From JAACFF01 sp963701435 (GTDB lineage Bacteria > Chloroflexota > Anaerolineae > Promineifilales > Promineifilaceae): DNA of 64,000 bases. The translations under genes and the position numbers were made by a program. Below are positions 11,541 through 20,016 of the stretch, piece by piece; within the stretch, counting starts at the first letter, position 1, and each line of letters starts with the position of its first letter. The stretch is from positions 558,001 through 622,000 of the forward strand of contig CAVPAL010000007.1 of assembly GCA_963701435.1 (NCBI GenBank), in the 5' to 3' direction. The notes beneath the pieces were generated by a model that did not search any database, was not told where the DNA came from, and saw nothing but the letters and a program-made list of their open reading frames with translations.

Positions 11541-12647
11541 TTACTTCGTTACCGAAATCATATCCGGCTTGATAACTTTTGTCCCGACGCGCGTTAATGT
11601 CGGCAAATCGTGCAGCATGTTTGTGTAAGAGGCGTTGGCCAGGGGACAATAACATTCTTTATTGGCAATGCTGCGCCGCACCGCCTTGATCTTGTCGCCA
11701 AACCAGATTTTACGGAAATCGTACCCATAGTCGCGTAAATTACCCAAATCGTCGGCGCGCACGCAGCAGGGCCAGACGGTTCCATCAGCATAAATCTGGG
11801 CGCTGGCCCACCCGGCATAACAATCAATGACCTGGTCTTCTTCATCCAGAATGCGTTTGACCAGCTTGTAATATTCGACGCGGAACGCCTCGGTTATTTT
11901 CGAGACGCCTGTATACTGTTTGCTCTCGACGTAGGCGGTTAAACGGTCAATTGCGGCGGCGTAGGATTCTTTATCCGGGGTAATCGGCAGACCAACCGTG
12001 TCTAATTCCACGCGCGGTTCGGCAATTTCGGTAATAAATTGGTCAGCGCCGGACTGCTCGGCATAGGCAATTAGTTCATCCAGGTGACCAACGCTGAAAA
12101 CCGACACAACGGAATGAATGCCCACGGTCAGATTGGGAAATTCGTCGCGCAGTTCAAAATATTGTTTGAGCCGCTCCTCAAACTTTTCGAAGTTGCCCGC
12201 CACGCCGCGGATCAGATCATGTTTTTCGCCGACCCCGTCCAGCGAAAGGTTGATGATCAACTGGGAGTCAGGACAGCTTTCCAGGATTCGGCGCACGCGT
12301 TTGGGACCGCTGGGTAAAATGGCGTTGGTGGGAATGTTAATGATGCCCGGCCGGCAGTGTTTATAAACAAGTTGGGTCAGCTCGACGATATACGGATACA
12401 TAAGCGGTTCGCCGCCGCTGATAGTAAACCAGTAAGGCGCTGGCCCCAAAGAAGCCAATACCTTGTCCCACTCATCAATCGTCAATTCATCCTCACGCTT
12501 CATCCAAATATTGCAGGTCAGGCAGCGGGAATTACATTTGGGCGAGGGTGACAAGGTGATATTGAGCGGTAATATTTTGGGCCAGCCGGTACGGCGGTAA
12601 GCCCTGAAAAGCGGCATGCGCGCCAGCACGCTTAACATTGATTTCAT
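11541..12647 (-). CDS. Radical SAM/SPASM-like protein
   Basis: A 368-residue radical SAM enzyme. The cluster motif is PSPKCNSRCLTCNIWMKR (C-x3-C-x2-C), followed by the SAM-binding FTISGGEPLMYP. The C-terminal part has additional cysteines in DCYAGWASAQIYADGTVWPCC and SIANKECYCPLANASYTN, the layout of a SPASM or twitch auxiliary cluster domain. Such proteins modify peptides or small molecules, or act in glycan or lipid assembly. The gene lies next to a glycosyltransferase and the glycan region, but no peptide substrate gene was seen nearby. The 98-residue Cys-containing protein just downstream is a possible partner. Confidence 0.85.
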   Translation of the reverse strand: MKSMLSVLARMPLFRAYRRTGWPKILPLNITLSPSPKCNSRCLTCNIWMKREDELTIDEWDKVLASLGPAPYWFTISGGEPLMYPYIVELTQLVYKHCRPGIINIPTNAILPSGPKRVRRILESCPDSQLIINLSLDGVGEKHDLIRGVAGNFEKFEERLKQYFELRDEFPNLTVGIHSVVSVFSVGHLDELIAYAEQSGADQFITEIAEPRVELDTVGLPITPDKESYAAAIDRLTAYVESKQYTGVSKITEAFRVEYYKLVKRILDEEDQVIDCYAGWASAQIYADGTVWPCCVRADDLGNLRDYGYDFRKIWFGDKIKAVRRSIANKECYCPLANASYTNMLHDLPTLTRVGTKVIKPDMISVTK

Positions 12648-12706
12648 AACGTGTTGCGCACTGCGTATAACGTAAATGCTATTTCATACTTCATGGTTTT
12701 TCCAAT

Positions 12707-13594
12707 TTAAGACAATTCCTTTGTCGAAGTCGCAATCTCCCAGATAGTATGGTTGCGTTTGGTTTTAAAATCTCGCCAGCCCAGAAAACGGCCGTATCCC
12801 TCCAACGCCACAACTGCCCACGTCCAGACAAATTGTTTCGGGCGCCAATCCAGGCTGCGCAGCAACAGTCGCAGCACCTTGCCGCCGCTCATCGTGCTGA
12901 CGGCATAGCCCAAATCGCGCTGAAGGGCCAGATGGCCGGCATAGATGCGGCGGCGCTGACGCAGGAAATCAGACACATTTTCCGGCCCTTTGTTATAAAC
13001 AATTGCAGCAGGGAGATAACGCACCTGATATCCCTGCCCGCGCACCAGGGGTTCAACGCTCGCTTCATCAACGGCCGTATGAAATGGAATGCGCGCAAAC
13101 ACCCGGCGAAACGCAATCATCTCGCCCGCCTTGAACGCGCCATGAAGATTCATTTCATGGTGCAAATGCCAGAGCAAATGAGCGGCAAAACCCATAAATG
13201 TGTCCGGGTCGTTGACCGGCTGCGGATGCGAAGCGGTCAGGCCCACTTCCGGGTCGATAAAAGGCGCTGCGAGCGCTTCCAACGTGGCGGGCGCCGGCTG
13301 CAAATCACCGCTGCTGAGCACAAGCACATCTTCCCTGGCTTCCTGCATAAACAAATTCATGGCCGACGCTTTACCTTCGCGCGCAGGCTGGATGAGGAGG
13401 CGAATACGGCCGTCTTGGGCCGCATAAGCTCGCACAATCCCTTCCGTATTATCGGTGCAGCCGCTGATCACCACAATGATCTCGACCAGATCAACCGTGT
13501 CCAGGCGCTGCGCCAGCACACAATCCAGCAGCTTTCCAATATTGGCTTCTTCATTATGGGCCGTAATGCCCAGCGAACAACGTACCATACTCAT
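12707..13594 (-). CDS. Glycosyltransferase family 2
   Basis: A 295-residue GT-A fold enzyme. The N-terminus CSLGITAHNEEANIGKLLDC is the usual GT2 nucleotide-sugar binding start. VISGCTDNTEGIVRAYAAQD and ASAMNLFMQEAREDVLVLSSG follow, with the DxD-like position replaced by SGD, and a later acceptor-site segment around TAVDEASVEPLVRGQGYQ and FLRQRRRIYAGHL. The QxxRW-like motif appears as RQRRRIY. It is likely processive or lipid-linked glycan synthesis, since a short hydrophobic tail follows. The gene heads the glycan region, on the same strand as the flippase. Confidence 0.8.
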   Translation of the reverse strand: MSMVRCSLGITAHNEEANIGKLLDCVLAQRLDTVDLVEIIVVISGCTDNTEGIVRAYAAQDGRIRLLIQPAREGKASAMNLFMQEAREDVLVLSSGDLQPAPATLEALAAPFIDPEVGLTASHPQPVNDPDTFMGFAAHLLWHLHHEMNLHGAFKAGEMIAFRRVFARIPFHTAVDEASVEPLVRGQGYQVRYLPAAIVYNKGPENVSDFLRQRRRIYAGHLALQRDLGYAVSTMSGGKVLRLLLRSLDWRPKQFVWTWAVVALEGYGRFLGWRDFKTKRNHTIWEIATSTKELS

Positions 13595-13750
13595 CAGGCG
13601 TGCAAGTATAGCGGAAAAAGAGGCTTTGGGAACGGCGGCCGGTCAAGCGTTAAGAAATCGTGGGGTTTGAATGTAAACCGTGTTTACAAAATACCTGTCC
13701 TAAAATAAAAATCGGACGCGGACGAGAACGGATGAATGTAGAATTCACCG

Positions 13751-13784
13751 AGAAGTTCAACTTCTTCGAAGAAGTTGAACTTCT
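13751..13784. repeat. Perfect 34 bp palindrome
   Basis: The half-site AGAAGTTCAACTTCTTC (13751-13767) is followed at once by its exact complement to 13784, with no spacer. Shorter pairings inside each arm are also possible. It lies in the 229-base gap between the flippase stop and the GT2 start, so the RNA would form a long hairpin between two minus-strand genes. It is followed by GAAGTTATTTTT. It could be a REP/MITE-like intergenic repeat, a transcript-processing hairpin or a terminator; only one copy is in this window. Confidence 0.75.
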
Positions 13785-13823
13785 AACAGGGAAGTTATTT
13801 TTAGGCGCTCACTAAAAATTATT

Positions 13824-15083
13824 TTACCTAGGACGGAGCAGTATAAAACCACCAATCAGATTCCCCAAAAAACCGGTCAGAATCATAATGGAGACAATGG
13901 TTTGTAAGCTGTCATGAAAAACCGCCAGGGCGGCAATTTCCATGCCAACAATCAGCGCCAGCGTCACAATGTAGCTGCGGCGATTGAGGGATAGGGCGTA
14001 ATTGAGCCAGATATTGATGGCCGCAAACAGAGTTGTCGCGATGCCTACCAGGCCTAAAACAAGGCCCGGATCGGAATAAACGTCGGTGAAAATTGTCTGC
14101 ACAATCAGGCCGCCGGCCAGGAAAAACAGCAGCGTCACAACAAAGCCAATTAAGAAGGTACCCGCCAGCGCCAGCAGCAATACTGGGCGCGCATCCTGTC
14201 CGGCGGCATGGCGGCGGGTCGCTTTGGGAAACAAAACCAAACCAATCCCCATGGTGGCAAAGAGACAAATTTTACCCAGCGTGACAACCGTCCCATAATC
14301 CCCGGCGACCTCCGGGCTGAAATAGCGTTTGACGGCAATCGCGTCAATATTGACCAGCAGCGCAAACGCCAGCAAGCCGATCAGCGTGGTCAACGAGTAG
14401 CGCCAGCTAATTTGCGGCAGGCCGCTTTTAACGGTTGAAGTGCGGAACTGGGGCAAGAGGAACAGCACAGCCGCCAGCACGGCGGCGGTAGTCGCCAGCG
14501 GCAGCGCCAAAATCGCGCCCACGGCTTGCAAACCCAATCCGATCAATATTATTGCAAATACAAGACGAAGAAAAGATTGCAGCACCTGTACGCTGCTCAA
14601 ACCGATAAATTGTTGGATGCCTTGCAGCGTCCCGTCGGTCACCGGACGCACAAAAAGCATCAGCAGCGCCAGGCTGGCAGCCCACAGCGGCCAGGTCGAG
14701 TCAATACGCATAAACTGCGCGATGAAGGGGCTGAGCAGCAGCATCACCAGCGTGGCGACAAAGCCCCAGCGCCAACCCCAGCGCCAATTTTTGCGAAAAA
14801 ATGTACCGATGCGATTATCTGAGCCAGGTTGGGCAGTTAATTCGGCCGTGTAATAGGCGACTACGTTACGAATGACGTTGGTGACATGCACCAGCACCTG
14901 CAGCAGGGCGGTAACCGCCACGAAAACAGCAAACTGCTCCTTGGGCAGCATACGCCCGGATACGATACTGACCAGGGCGTCAAATCCACCGGCGACGACC
15001 ATGGCGCCGGTCATAATCAGCCCCTGCACAGCGTCGGTAGCGGCCCAATCGCGAATGCGGCCCTGCACGGAGACGCTGCTCAC
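13824..15083 (-). CDS. Polysaccharide/lipid-linked glycan flippase (MOP superfamily, Wzx-like)
   Basis: A 419-residue membrane protein with about 12 hydrophobic segments, shorter at the N-terminus than some Wzx proteins. Segments such as GFDALVSIVSGRMLPKEQFA and VLVHVTNVIRNVVAYYTAEL are typical of flippase first and second helices, and a mid-protein VKRYFSPEVAGDYGTVVTLG loop is a hallmark of this family. It would move lipid-linked glycans across the membrane. The start is GTG at 15083, overlapping the stop of the upstream gene as GTGA, so the two are translationally coupled. Confidence 0.8.
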   Translation of the reverse strand: MSSVSVQGRIRDWAATDAVQGLIMTGAMVVAGGFDALVSIVSGRMLPKEQFAVFVAVTALLQVLVHVTNVIRNVVAYYTAELTAQPGSDNRIGTFFRKNWRWGWRWGFVATLVMLLLSPFIAQFMRIDSTWPLWAASLALLMLFVRPVTDGTLQGIQQFIGLSSVQVLQSFLRLVFAIILIGLGLQAVGAILALPLATTAAVLAAVLFLLPQFRTSTVKSGLPQISWRYSLTTLIGLLAFALLVNIDAIAVKRYFSPEVAGDYGTVVTLGKICLFATMGIGLVLFPKATRRHAAGQDARPVLLLALAGTFLIGFVVTLLFFLAGGLIVQTIFTDVYSDPGLVLGLVGIATTLFAAINIWLNYALSLNRRSYIVTLALIVGMEIAALAVFHDSLQTIVSIMILTGFLGNLIGGFILLRPR

Positions 15084-16888
15084 GGAACGACCTCAAGGTT
15101 GGTTGTCAACAATGCCCGCGCGTCGCGAACGGCCGTTCCCCCGGCATCTTCAATTGGCCAACGCTCTAACGTGACCGGATCATACACCCCCACCGCCAGC
15201 GCATAATTGCCGTTTGGGGCGTCCTTCGGGATTTGCAGCGTATGTTCATCGACGATCACAACGCCGGGCCGCCAGTTGGGAATCGGATAGGTGTTGGCGA
15301 CCGGCTGGGCGTCGTGCTGCGCCTGAATCGCGCCGTCCGGCCCCAGCAAATGCACAAAAACAGCGCCATAAACATCAACCGGCGCGTTAACGCGCCAGAA
15401 CAATTTCACGCTCAGCGGCTCACCCGCTTGCGGTTCATCAGGTTCCACGGAAAAACCCACTAATTCCACACCTTCCCCAAAGTGGAAGCTAACCGGCTGG
15501 AAAGTAACATCATCCGGCAGCGGCTCATGCAGCAGCCAATCCACCGCAGCGCTCAATTGGGGCATCAGCCAGATGCCCTGCGGCGCGCCTTGATTGGCGC
15601 TCGTTTCCAGGTGCAGCACTGTGGCCTGACCGGCCCAGGGCGACAGATCAAGTTCAAACCAGGTCATATTCTGGGCGGGATTGGCAACGGCCGTTACCAC
15701 TTCCTGCGCCAAAATCTCATCCCCCAGGCGTATTTGGGCCGCCAACTCACCTGCGCCTTCAGCCGTTATGCCAGCCCGGAAACGGCCGTTGCGCGGTACG
15801 TCCAGCGCAAAACTGAGGCGCGAATCGGCCGGCGTGCGCACAGCCGGCAGCCCGGCCAGCATTTCGGTGTGTACAAAACGCGCTTCGGGTAAACGTGCGG
15901 CGGTCCAGAGAACGGCCGTTAAATCATTTATTAGTCGCGGCGCATCCGGCGGCAGAGCCTGAAGTGGTTCGGAAGCGGGCTGCATTACAACCACAGGGGT
16001 CGCCAGGGGCAGACGCAGCCGGCCACTGCCAAGCTGCCACAGTAAAATTAAAGCCAGCAGCGCCACAACGCTCCAGCCGAGCGCGCGCTGTAAACTGTCC
16101 AGTGATGGGTTGGCCGTGGGGGCCGCTAATACAAGTAAAAGCCCGCTGAGTACGGCCGTTGCCAATAACAACAGCGTAAAAAATGCACCTCTAAAGGGCT
16201 GCGGCTTATACTGCTGCAAGCGCAGCCGAAAAACAGCGGGCAAGATTTGTTCGCCCAGCGCCGCCAGCCACCAGCGTCCGGGCAGTCCGCTGGCATAGGT
16301 GTAAAGTTCCAGGTTGCCGGGACGGCCGTATTCGTTCAGATGCAGTGCGCCGCCCAGCCGGTCGCCGCCAATGGAACGCGTCACAACCGGCTGCTGTTCG
16401 CTGGCGGCGGGCGCAGACAGGCTCAAGGTATAAACCTGACCTTTCGATTGAGCGCGCGGTGGCAAAGCCAACCGGTAATACCCTCCTATTTCTCCCTGTG
16501 TTAATGGAATCTCGGCGCTCATGATGAGGTCTTGATTGTCTGATAGGGCGGCAGAAACGGCCGTATCCCGCGATCCCGCCAGCCAGATTTCCAGCATCGA
16601 CAGATTTGGCGACCCGCTGACAAACGGCTGGCTGACTGAATTCAGGCCATAAAATGCAAGCGGCGCAGGCGGCGGCGCGCCGGGCGCAGTCTGCGCCTGC
16701 GTCCACGGGCGCGGATAGAGGTAATGGGCGTCATAAAACATGGGAACCTGCACCTGCGCGCCCGTACTTGTACTGCGCCAGCGGCCAACAAAAATCAGCA
16801 GCAGCAAAACAGCGCCCAGAACAGCCGCAAGCAGCCAGGGAGAAAAACGTCGTTTTGTTGCAGATTGATTTTGTATAGCAGATTTCAT
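15080..16888 (-). CDS. Membrane protein with C-terminal beta-rich domain of the local GT-C cluster
   Basis: This 602-residue protein has an N-terminal anchor (WLLAAVLGAVLLLLIFVGRW), an extracytoplasmic part, a pair of central membrane segments (FFTLLLLATAVLSGLLLVLA; LGWSVVALLALILLWQLGSG) and a long C-terminal part with beta-rich text. The last 120 residues (VELVGFSVEPDEPQAG ... VFVHLLGPDGAIQAQHD ... GNYALAVGVYDPVTLERWPI) repeat the domain found in four other proteins at 22-31 kb. No catalytic motif was recognised. It probably helps in surface glycan assembly, being coupled to the flippase downstream by a 4-base overlap. Confidence 0.65.
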   Translation of the reverse strand: MKSAIQNQSATKRRFSPWLLAAVLGAVLLLLIFVGRWRSTSTGAQVQVPMFYDAHYLYPRPWTQAQTAPGAPPPAPLAFYGLNSVSQPFVSGSPNLSMLEIWLAGSRDTAVSAALSDNQDLIMSAEIPLTQGEIGGYYRLALPPRAQSKGQVYTLSLSAPAASEQQPVVTRSIGGDRLGGALHLNEYGRPGNLELYTYASGLPGRWWLAALGEQILPAVFRLRLQQYKPQPFRGAFFTLLLLATAVLSGLLLVLAAPTANPSLDSLQRALGWSVVALLALILLWQLGSGRLRLPLATPVVVMQPASEPLQALPPDAPRLINDLTAVLWTAARLPEARFVHTEMLAGLPAVRTPADSRLSFALDVPRNGRFRAGITAEGAGELAAQIRLGDEILAQEVVTAVANPAQNMTWFELDLSPWAGQATVLHLETSANQGAPQGIWLMPQLSAAVDWLLHEPLPDDVTFQPVSFHFGEGVELVGFSVEPDEPQAGEPLSVKLFWRVNAPVDVYGAVFVHLLGPDGAIQAQHDAQPVANTYPIPNWRPGVVIVDEHTLQIPKDAPNGNYALAVGVYDPVTLERWPIEDAGGTAVRDARALLTTNLEVVP

Positions 16889-16910
16889 ACACTTACCGCG
16901 TTGTTGATCT

Positions 16911-18407
16911 TTACAAATAATATCGCGGCAGGATATACCACAGTAAACTCACAAAGTTCAAAATTACCATACCCACTCGCAGCACATTGTGGGCGGCGGC
17001 GTCCAACCGCTGCGGAACCCATGCCAGCAGGCCAAGCGTGAAAAAGGTGAGCATGGGAATTATCGTGCCCAGCCAGTAGCGTCCTTGCAGGCCACGGCCG
17101 TTGCCATATTCCCACCAGAAGATCAAATCATACGCCTGAATCAGCACAATTGGCACAATAATTGCAAGCGCCAGAAAACCCCACACAACCAGCGGAGCAG
17201 AAGTTGTTTTTGAGCGCCAGGTTGCCAGAGACGGCCGTTTCCGCCAAATCCGCCCCAAACCGAGCGCTAAGCCCACGATGGCGGCCAGCGTCAAAATCCG
17301 CAGCAAGGTATATACCCAGGGCGGCAGCGGCGTATCGATCCAGCCAAAATGCGCCCACCAGGTTACAAACATGCCGCCCCAAATCGATTGGAAAAAATCA
17401 ATCGCGTGATTCAGCGGCGTATAATCATAAAACGGATTTTGGATAACGCGGTGGCCTTCTAAAACGGGATTGAAATAAAACAGGTCGTTGTTTATGCGCA
17501 AGCTGCGCAGCATCCACCAGCCGGCGGGCAGCAAAATCACGACGCCCATCACAACCGCGCCCCAAAAGATTGATTTGCGCCGCCCTTTGGCGCGCAGCCA
17601 ATCAGTCGCTACCAGCAGAGCAATGATGGGCGCATACCCGTTTAACGTTGGCTTGGTCAGCAGTCCGATGGCGAAAACAATGCCCATCGCCAGCCCATAG
17701 CGCCAGTCAAAGCCGTTGCGCAGCACAAGAATGGTTAGATAAATGAGCAAGGAGTAGCAGAGAATAAAAAAACCATCGACAGAAATAACGGCCGTTATCT
17801 CCGTCATCATCGGTTGAAAGGCAACCAGAATCGGAATGGTCAGGCGTAGGGCGGCGTTGGTGGGAAAAAGCGCCCGCGCCGACAGATACGCTACAACCAC
17901 AACGCCGCTGCTCATCAGCAAGGCAAACAGGCGCTGAATTTGAGCCCGCGCCAGCAAATCCTGGCCGGCGAACAGGCGGTAAGGCGCGGATGCAAGCAGG
18001 TAGTAGAGCGGCGTGGCTTTGTTGAGCTTGCCGACTGCGCCGAGTTCAAAGCTGGCGCGCTTTTCTGGTGGAATTTCGGAAAATGCAGACTCGTTGGGAG
18101 CAACGGCCGTTGCGCTAAACGCCTGCCGCTGCTCCGGTTCATACGGCAGCCGCCCCACATCGGCAAGCTGGCGCGAGAGCGTGATTTCGTCAATCAGAAA
18201 GGTGTCGGCCGCGTCCGGCAGGCGGCCCAATTCACCGATAAATTGAATGACGTTGTAATGATCCTCTTCATCCGGCCCTTGCCACAATGGAAAAGCAAGG
18301 CTCCATAACACCCCTTTCAGCAGCATAATGACCAGCAGCAGTCCTATTAGCAGCCACTCGCGTAGCAGCCACTCGCGGCGGTTTTGATTGGTGCGCGCAT
18401 TCTCCAT
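16911..18407 (-). CDS. DUF2142/GT39-like membrane protein
   Basis: A 498-residue protein with about 11 membrane segments. Near the start is FPLWQGPDEEDHYNVIQFIG, the PDE-x-x-H motif usual in DUF2142 and GT-C type glycosyltransferases, in which the acidic pair lies in the first outer loop and binds a metal or lipid-phosphate sugar. The remaining segments alternate short loops and helices (IPILVAFQPMMTEITAVISV). It lies 22 bases upstream of the 15080-16888 gene and is probably in the same transcript as the flippase. Its role would be transfer of a sugar from a polyprenyl-phosphate donor. Confidence 0.7.
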   Translation of the reverse strand: MENARTNQNRREWLLREWLLIGLLLVIMLLKGVLWSLAFPLWQGPDEEDHYNVIQFIGELGRLPDAADTFLIDEITLSRQLADVGRLPYEPEQRQAFSATAVAPNESAFSEIPPEKRASFELGAVGKLNKATPLYYLLASAPYRLFAGQDLLARAQIQRLFALLMSSGVVVVAYLSARALFPTNAALRLTIPILVAFQPMMTEITAVISVDGFFILCYSLLIYLTILVLRNGFDWRYGLAMGIVFAIGLLTKPTLNGYAPIIALLVATDWLRAKGRRKSIFWGAVVMGVVILLPAGWWMLRSLRINNDLFYFNPVLEGHRVIQNPFYDYTPLNHAIDFFQSIWGGMFVTWWAHFGWIDTPLPPWVYTLLRILTLAAIVGLALGLGRIWRKRPSLATWRSKTTSAPLVVWGFLALAIIVPIVLIQAYDLIFWWEYGNGRGLQGRYWLGTIIPMLTFFTLGLLAWVPQRLDAAAHNVLRVGMVILNFVSLLWYILPRYYL

Positions 18408-18480
18408 AACGCGCCAATTCTACCTAAAAGACCCCAACTGCACAGCAATGCACAGGCTACGCTCAAGCGCCGTTGATTAA

Positions 18481-18536
18481 ATCTTCCCGGAGGTTCCTTC
18501 ATAAACAACAGCCTTGGGGTAAACCTCCGGGAAGAT
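18481..18536. repeat. Inverted repeat related to the yeeE leader palindromes
   Basis: The 15-base arm ATCTTCCCGGAGGTT (18481-18495) is matched exactly by its complement at 18522-18536, with a 26-base loop. The arms carry the same CTCCGGGAGG-type core as the repeats at 4.98-5.26 kb. It lies in the 142-base gap between the methyltransferase (stop at 18550) and the start of the DUF2142 gene, all on the minus strand. It may be an intergenic transcript hairpin. Confidence 0.7.
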
Positions 18537-18549
18537 GGTTTAACAAATA

Positions 18550-19236
18550 TCAAACCTTTCGCGCAACCAGATAGACATGGGCGCTGTACGAATTGAAAAA
18601 ACGCTGGAGGCCCAACTCAAGATTCACAAAAAGAGGGGTAAATTTTTCCATAAAGGGGAATTGATCGGGTAGAATTTCCCACAGCCAGAACAAAATACTA
18701 TACTGCTCGGCGCGTTCAATCTGGAATCCGGCGTCCAATACGGTTGATTGTAATCCGGCAAAGGTAAAGGGCGCGTTGATTTCGTCGCCCAGCCAGCTTG
18801 GATAAAGCCGCCGGCCCCATTTAATGATCGGGTTGTCCTCGACCGTTTCTATCAAAAAAAGGACGCCGCCCGGTTTGAGCAAGCGCTGCGCTTCGGCCAG
18901 CGCCGTTTCGATGTCGCCGATGTGGTGCAGAACATGCTGGACGTAGACAACATCAAAACTTTCAGACGCAAGCGGGACATTGAGACCGCTGGCGACCAGG
19001 GCCGGGCCGTGGGTTTTGGCCAATCTGACGCGTTCGGGAACCATATCAAGGCCAACTGCGGAACGGCCGTATTGCCGAAAGCGGCTCATATTCCACCCGT
19101 TGGCGCAGCCCAAGTCCAAAATGCGCTCAACGTCCGGTTGAATCAACAGCGCGCGCTCAACGGCAAAATAAGGCAGCACATTATAACGCGTGGGCGACCA
19201 ATTTTCGCCAAAAGTAACTGGTTTGCGATAGTCCAT
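18550..19236 (-). CDS. Class I SAM-dependent methyltransferase
   Basis: A 228-residue methyltransferase with motif I ILDLGCANGWNMSRF, the acidic motif II in AVGLDMVPERVRLAK, and the post-motifs FDVVYVQHVLHHIGDIETAL and LLKPGGVLFLIETVED. Its C-terminal part (FLWEILPDQFPFMEKFTPLF) is unusual and helical. The protein is likely to methylate a glycan, lipid or quinone-like acceptor; the setting within glycan genes favours the first. It sits 7 bases from the GT2 gene upstream. Confidence 0.8.
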   Translation of the reverse strand: MDYRKPVTFGENWSPTRYNVLPYFAVERALLIQPDVERILDLGCANGWNMSRFRQYGRSAVGLDMVPERVRLAKTHGPALVASGLNVPLASESFDVVYVQHVLHHIGDIETALAEAQRLLKPGGVLFLIETVEDNPIIKWGRRLYPSWLGDEINAPFTFAGLQSTVLDAGFQIERAEQYSILFWLWEILPDQFPFMEKFTPLFVNLELGLQRFFNSYSAHVYLVARKV

Positions 19237-19242
19237 GGGCGC

Positions 19243-20016
19243 TTAAGATTCATTCACCGTGGCTGTGCGCCGGGCAGTGCGGAAAATATCAAAGCGCCAG
19301 ATTTTCCAGCGGTGCAGCAGATAACGCGCCGCCGCCCACAGCGTGCTCAACCCATACTGCATGCTGGCAATAAAGCTAATCGACGAGGCTTCGTTAAAAT
19401 ATTTGGTCGAAACCGGCACTTCCGCAAAGTGAAAGCCAAAGTAGCTGGTCTGAAATATCATCTCGGTGTCAAATACAAAGTTGTTGGAATTGCGCAAAAA
19501 AGGCACGGTTTCAAGCAGTTCACGGCTGTATGCCCGATAACCGCTGTGACATTCCGACAGGCTCGTGCCCATGACCAGGTTCTCAACGGCCGTTAAAAAG
19601 CGGTTTGAAATATATTTGTAACGCGGCATGCCGCCTTTCTTGGCGCTTTCAGGCGGTATAAAACGAGAACCCATCACAAAATCACCTTTGCCTTCCCGAA
19701 TCGCTGCAATCATCTGCGGAATGATGTCGGGATCGTACTGGCCGTCAGGGTGCAGCATGATGATAATTTCGGCGCCTTGACGCAGCGCTTCCATGTAACA
19801 GGTTTTTTGGTTGGCGCCATAGCCGGCATTGTGGGGATGAGTAATCAATTCCAAATCAAGCGTTGCGGCCACGCGCACCGTTTCGTCAATGCTGCCGTCA
19901 TCAACAAGAATAACGCGATCTACGTGATCGGGGGGAATGCGCTTGTAGGTGTCTACCAGGGTCTCGGCGGCATTATAGGCCGGCATGACAACAATCACTT
20001 TTGAATTTTGGCTCAT
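19243..20016 (-). CDS. Dolichyl/polyprenyl-phosphate mannose synthase-like glycosyltransferase (GT2)
   Basis: A 257-residue GT-A enzyme. MPAYNAAETLVDTYKRIP and VILVDDGSIDETV are the nucleotide-sugar motifs, and the donor aspartate is in IIMLHPDGQYDPDIIPQMI, with the catalytic region at LVMGTSLSECHSGYRAYSRE. This is the DPM1/GtrB type, which loads a sugar on polyprenyl phosphate for use by GT-C enzymes such as those around it. The gene overlaps the stop of the GT2-GtrA fusion upstream by 4 bases. Confidence 0.85.
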   Translation of the reverse strand: MSQNSKVIVVMPAYNAAETLVDTYKRIPPDHVDRVILVDDGSIDETVRVAATLDLELITHPHNAGYGANQKTCYMEALRQGAEIIIMLHPDGQYDPDIIPQMIAAIREGKGDFVMGSRFIPPESAKKGGMPRYKYISNRFLTAVENLVMGTSLSECHSGYRAYSRELLETVPFLRNSNNFVFDTEMIFQTSYFGFHFAEVPVSTKYFNEASSISFIASMQYGLSTLWAAARYLLHRWKIWRFDIFRTARRTATVNES

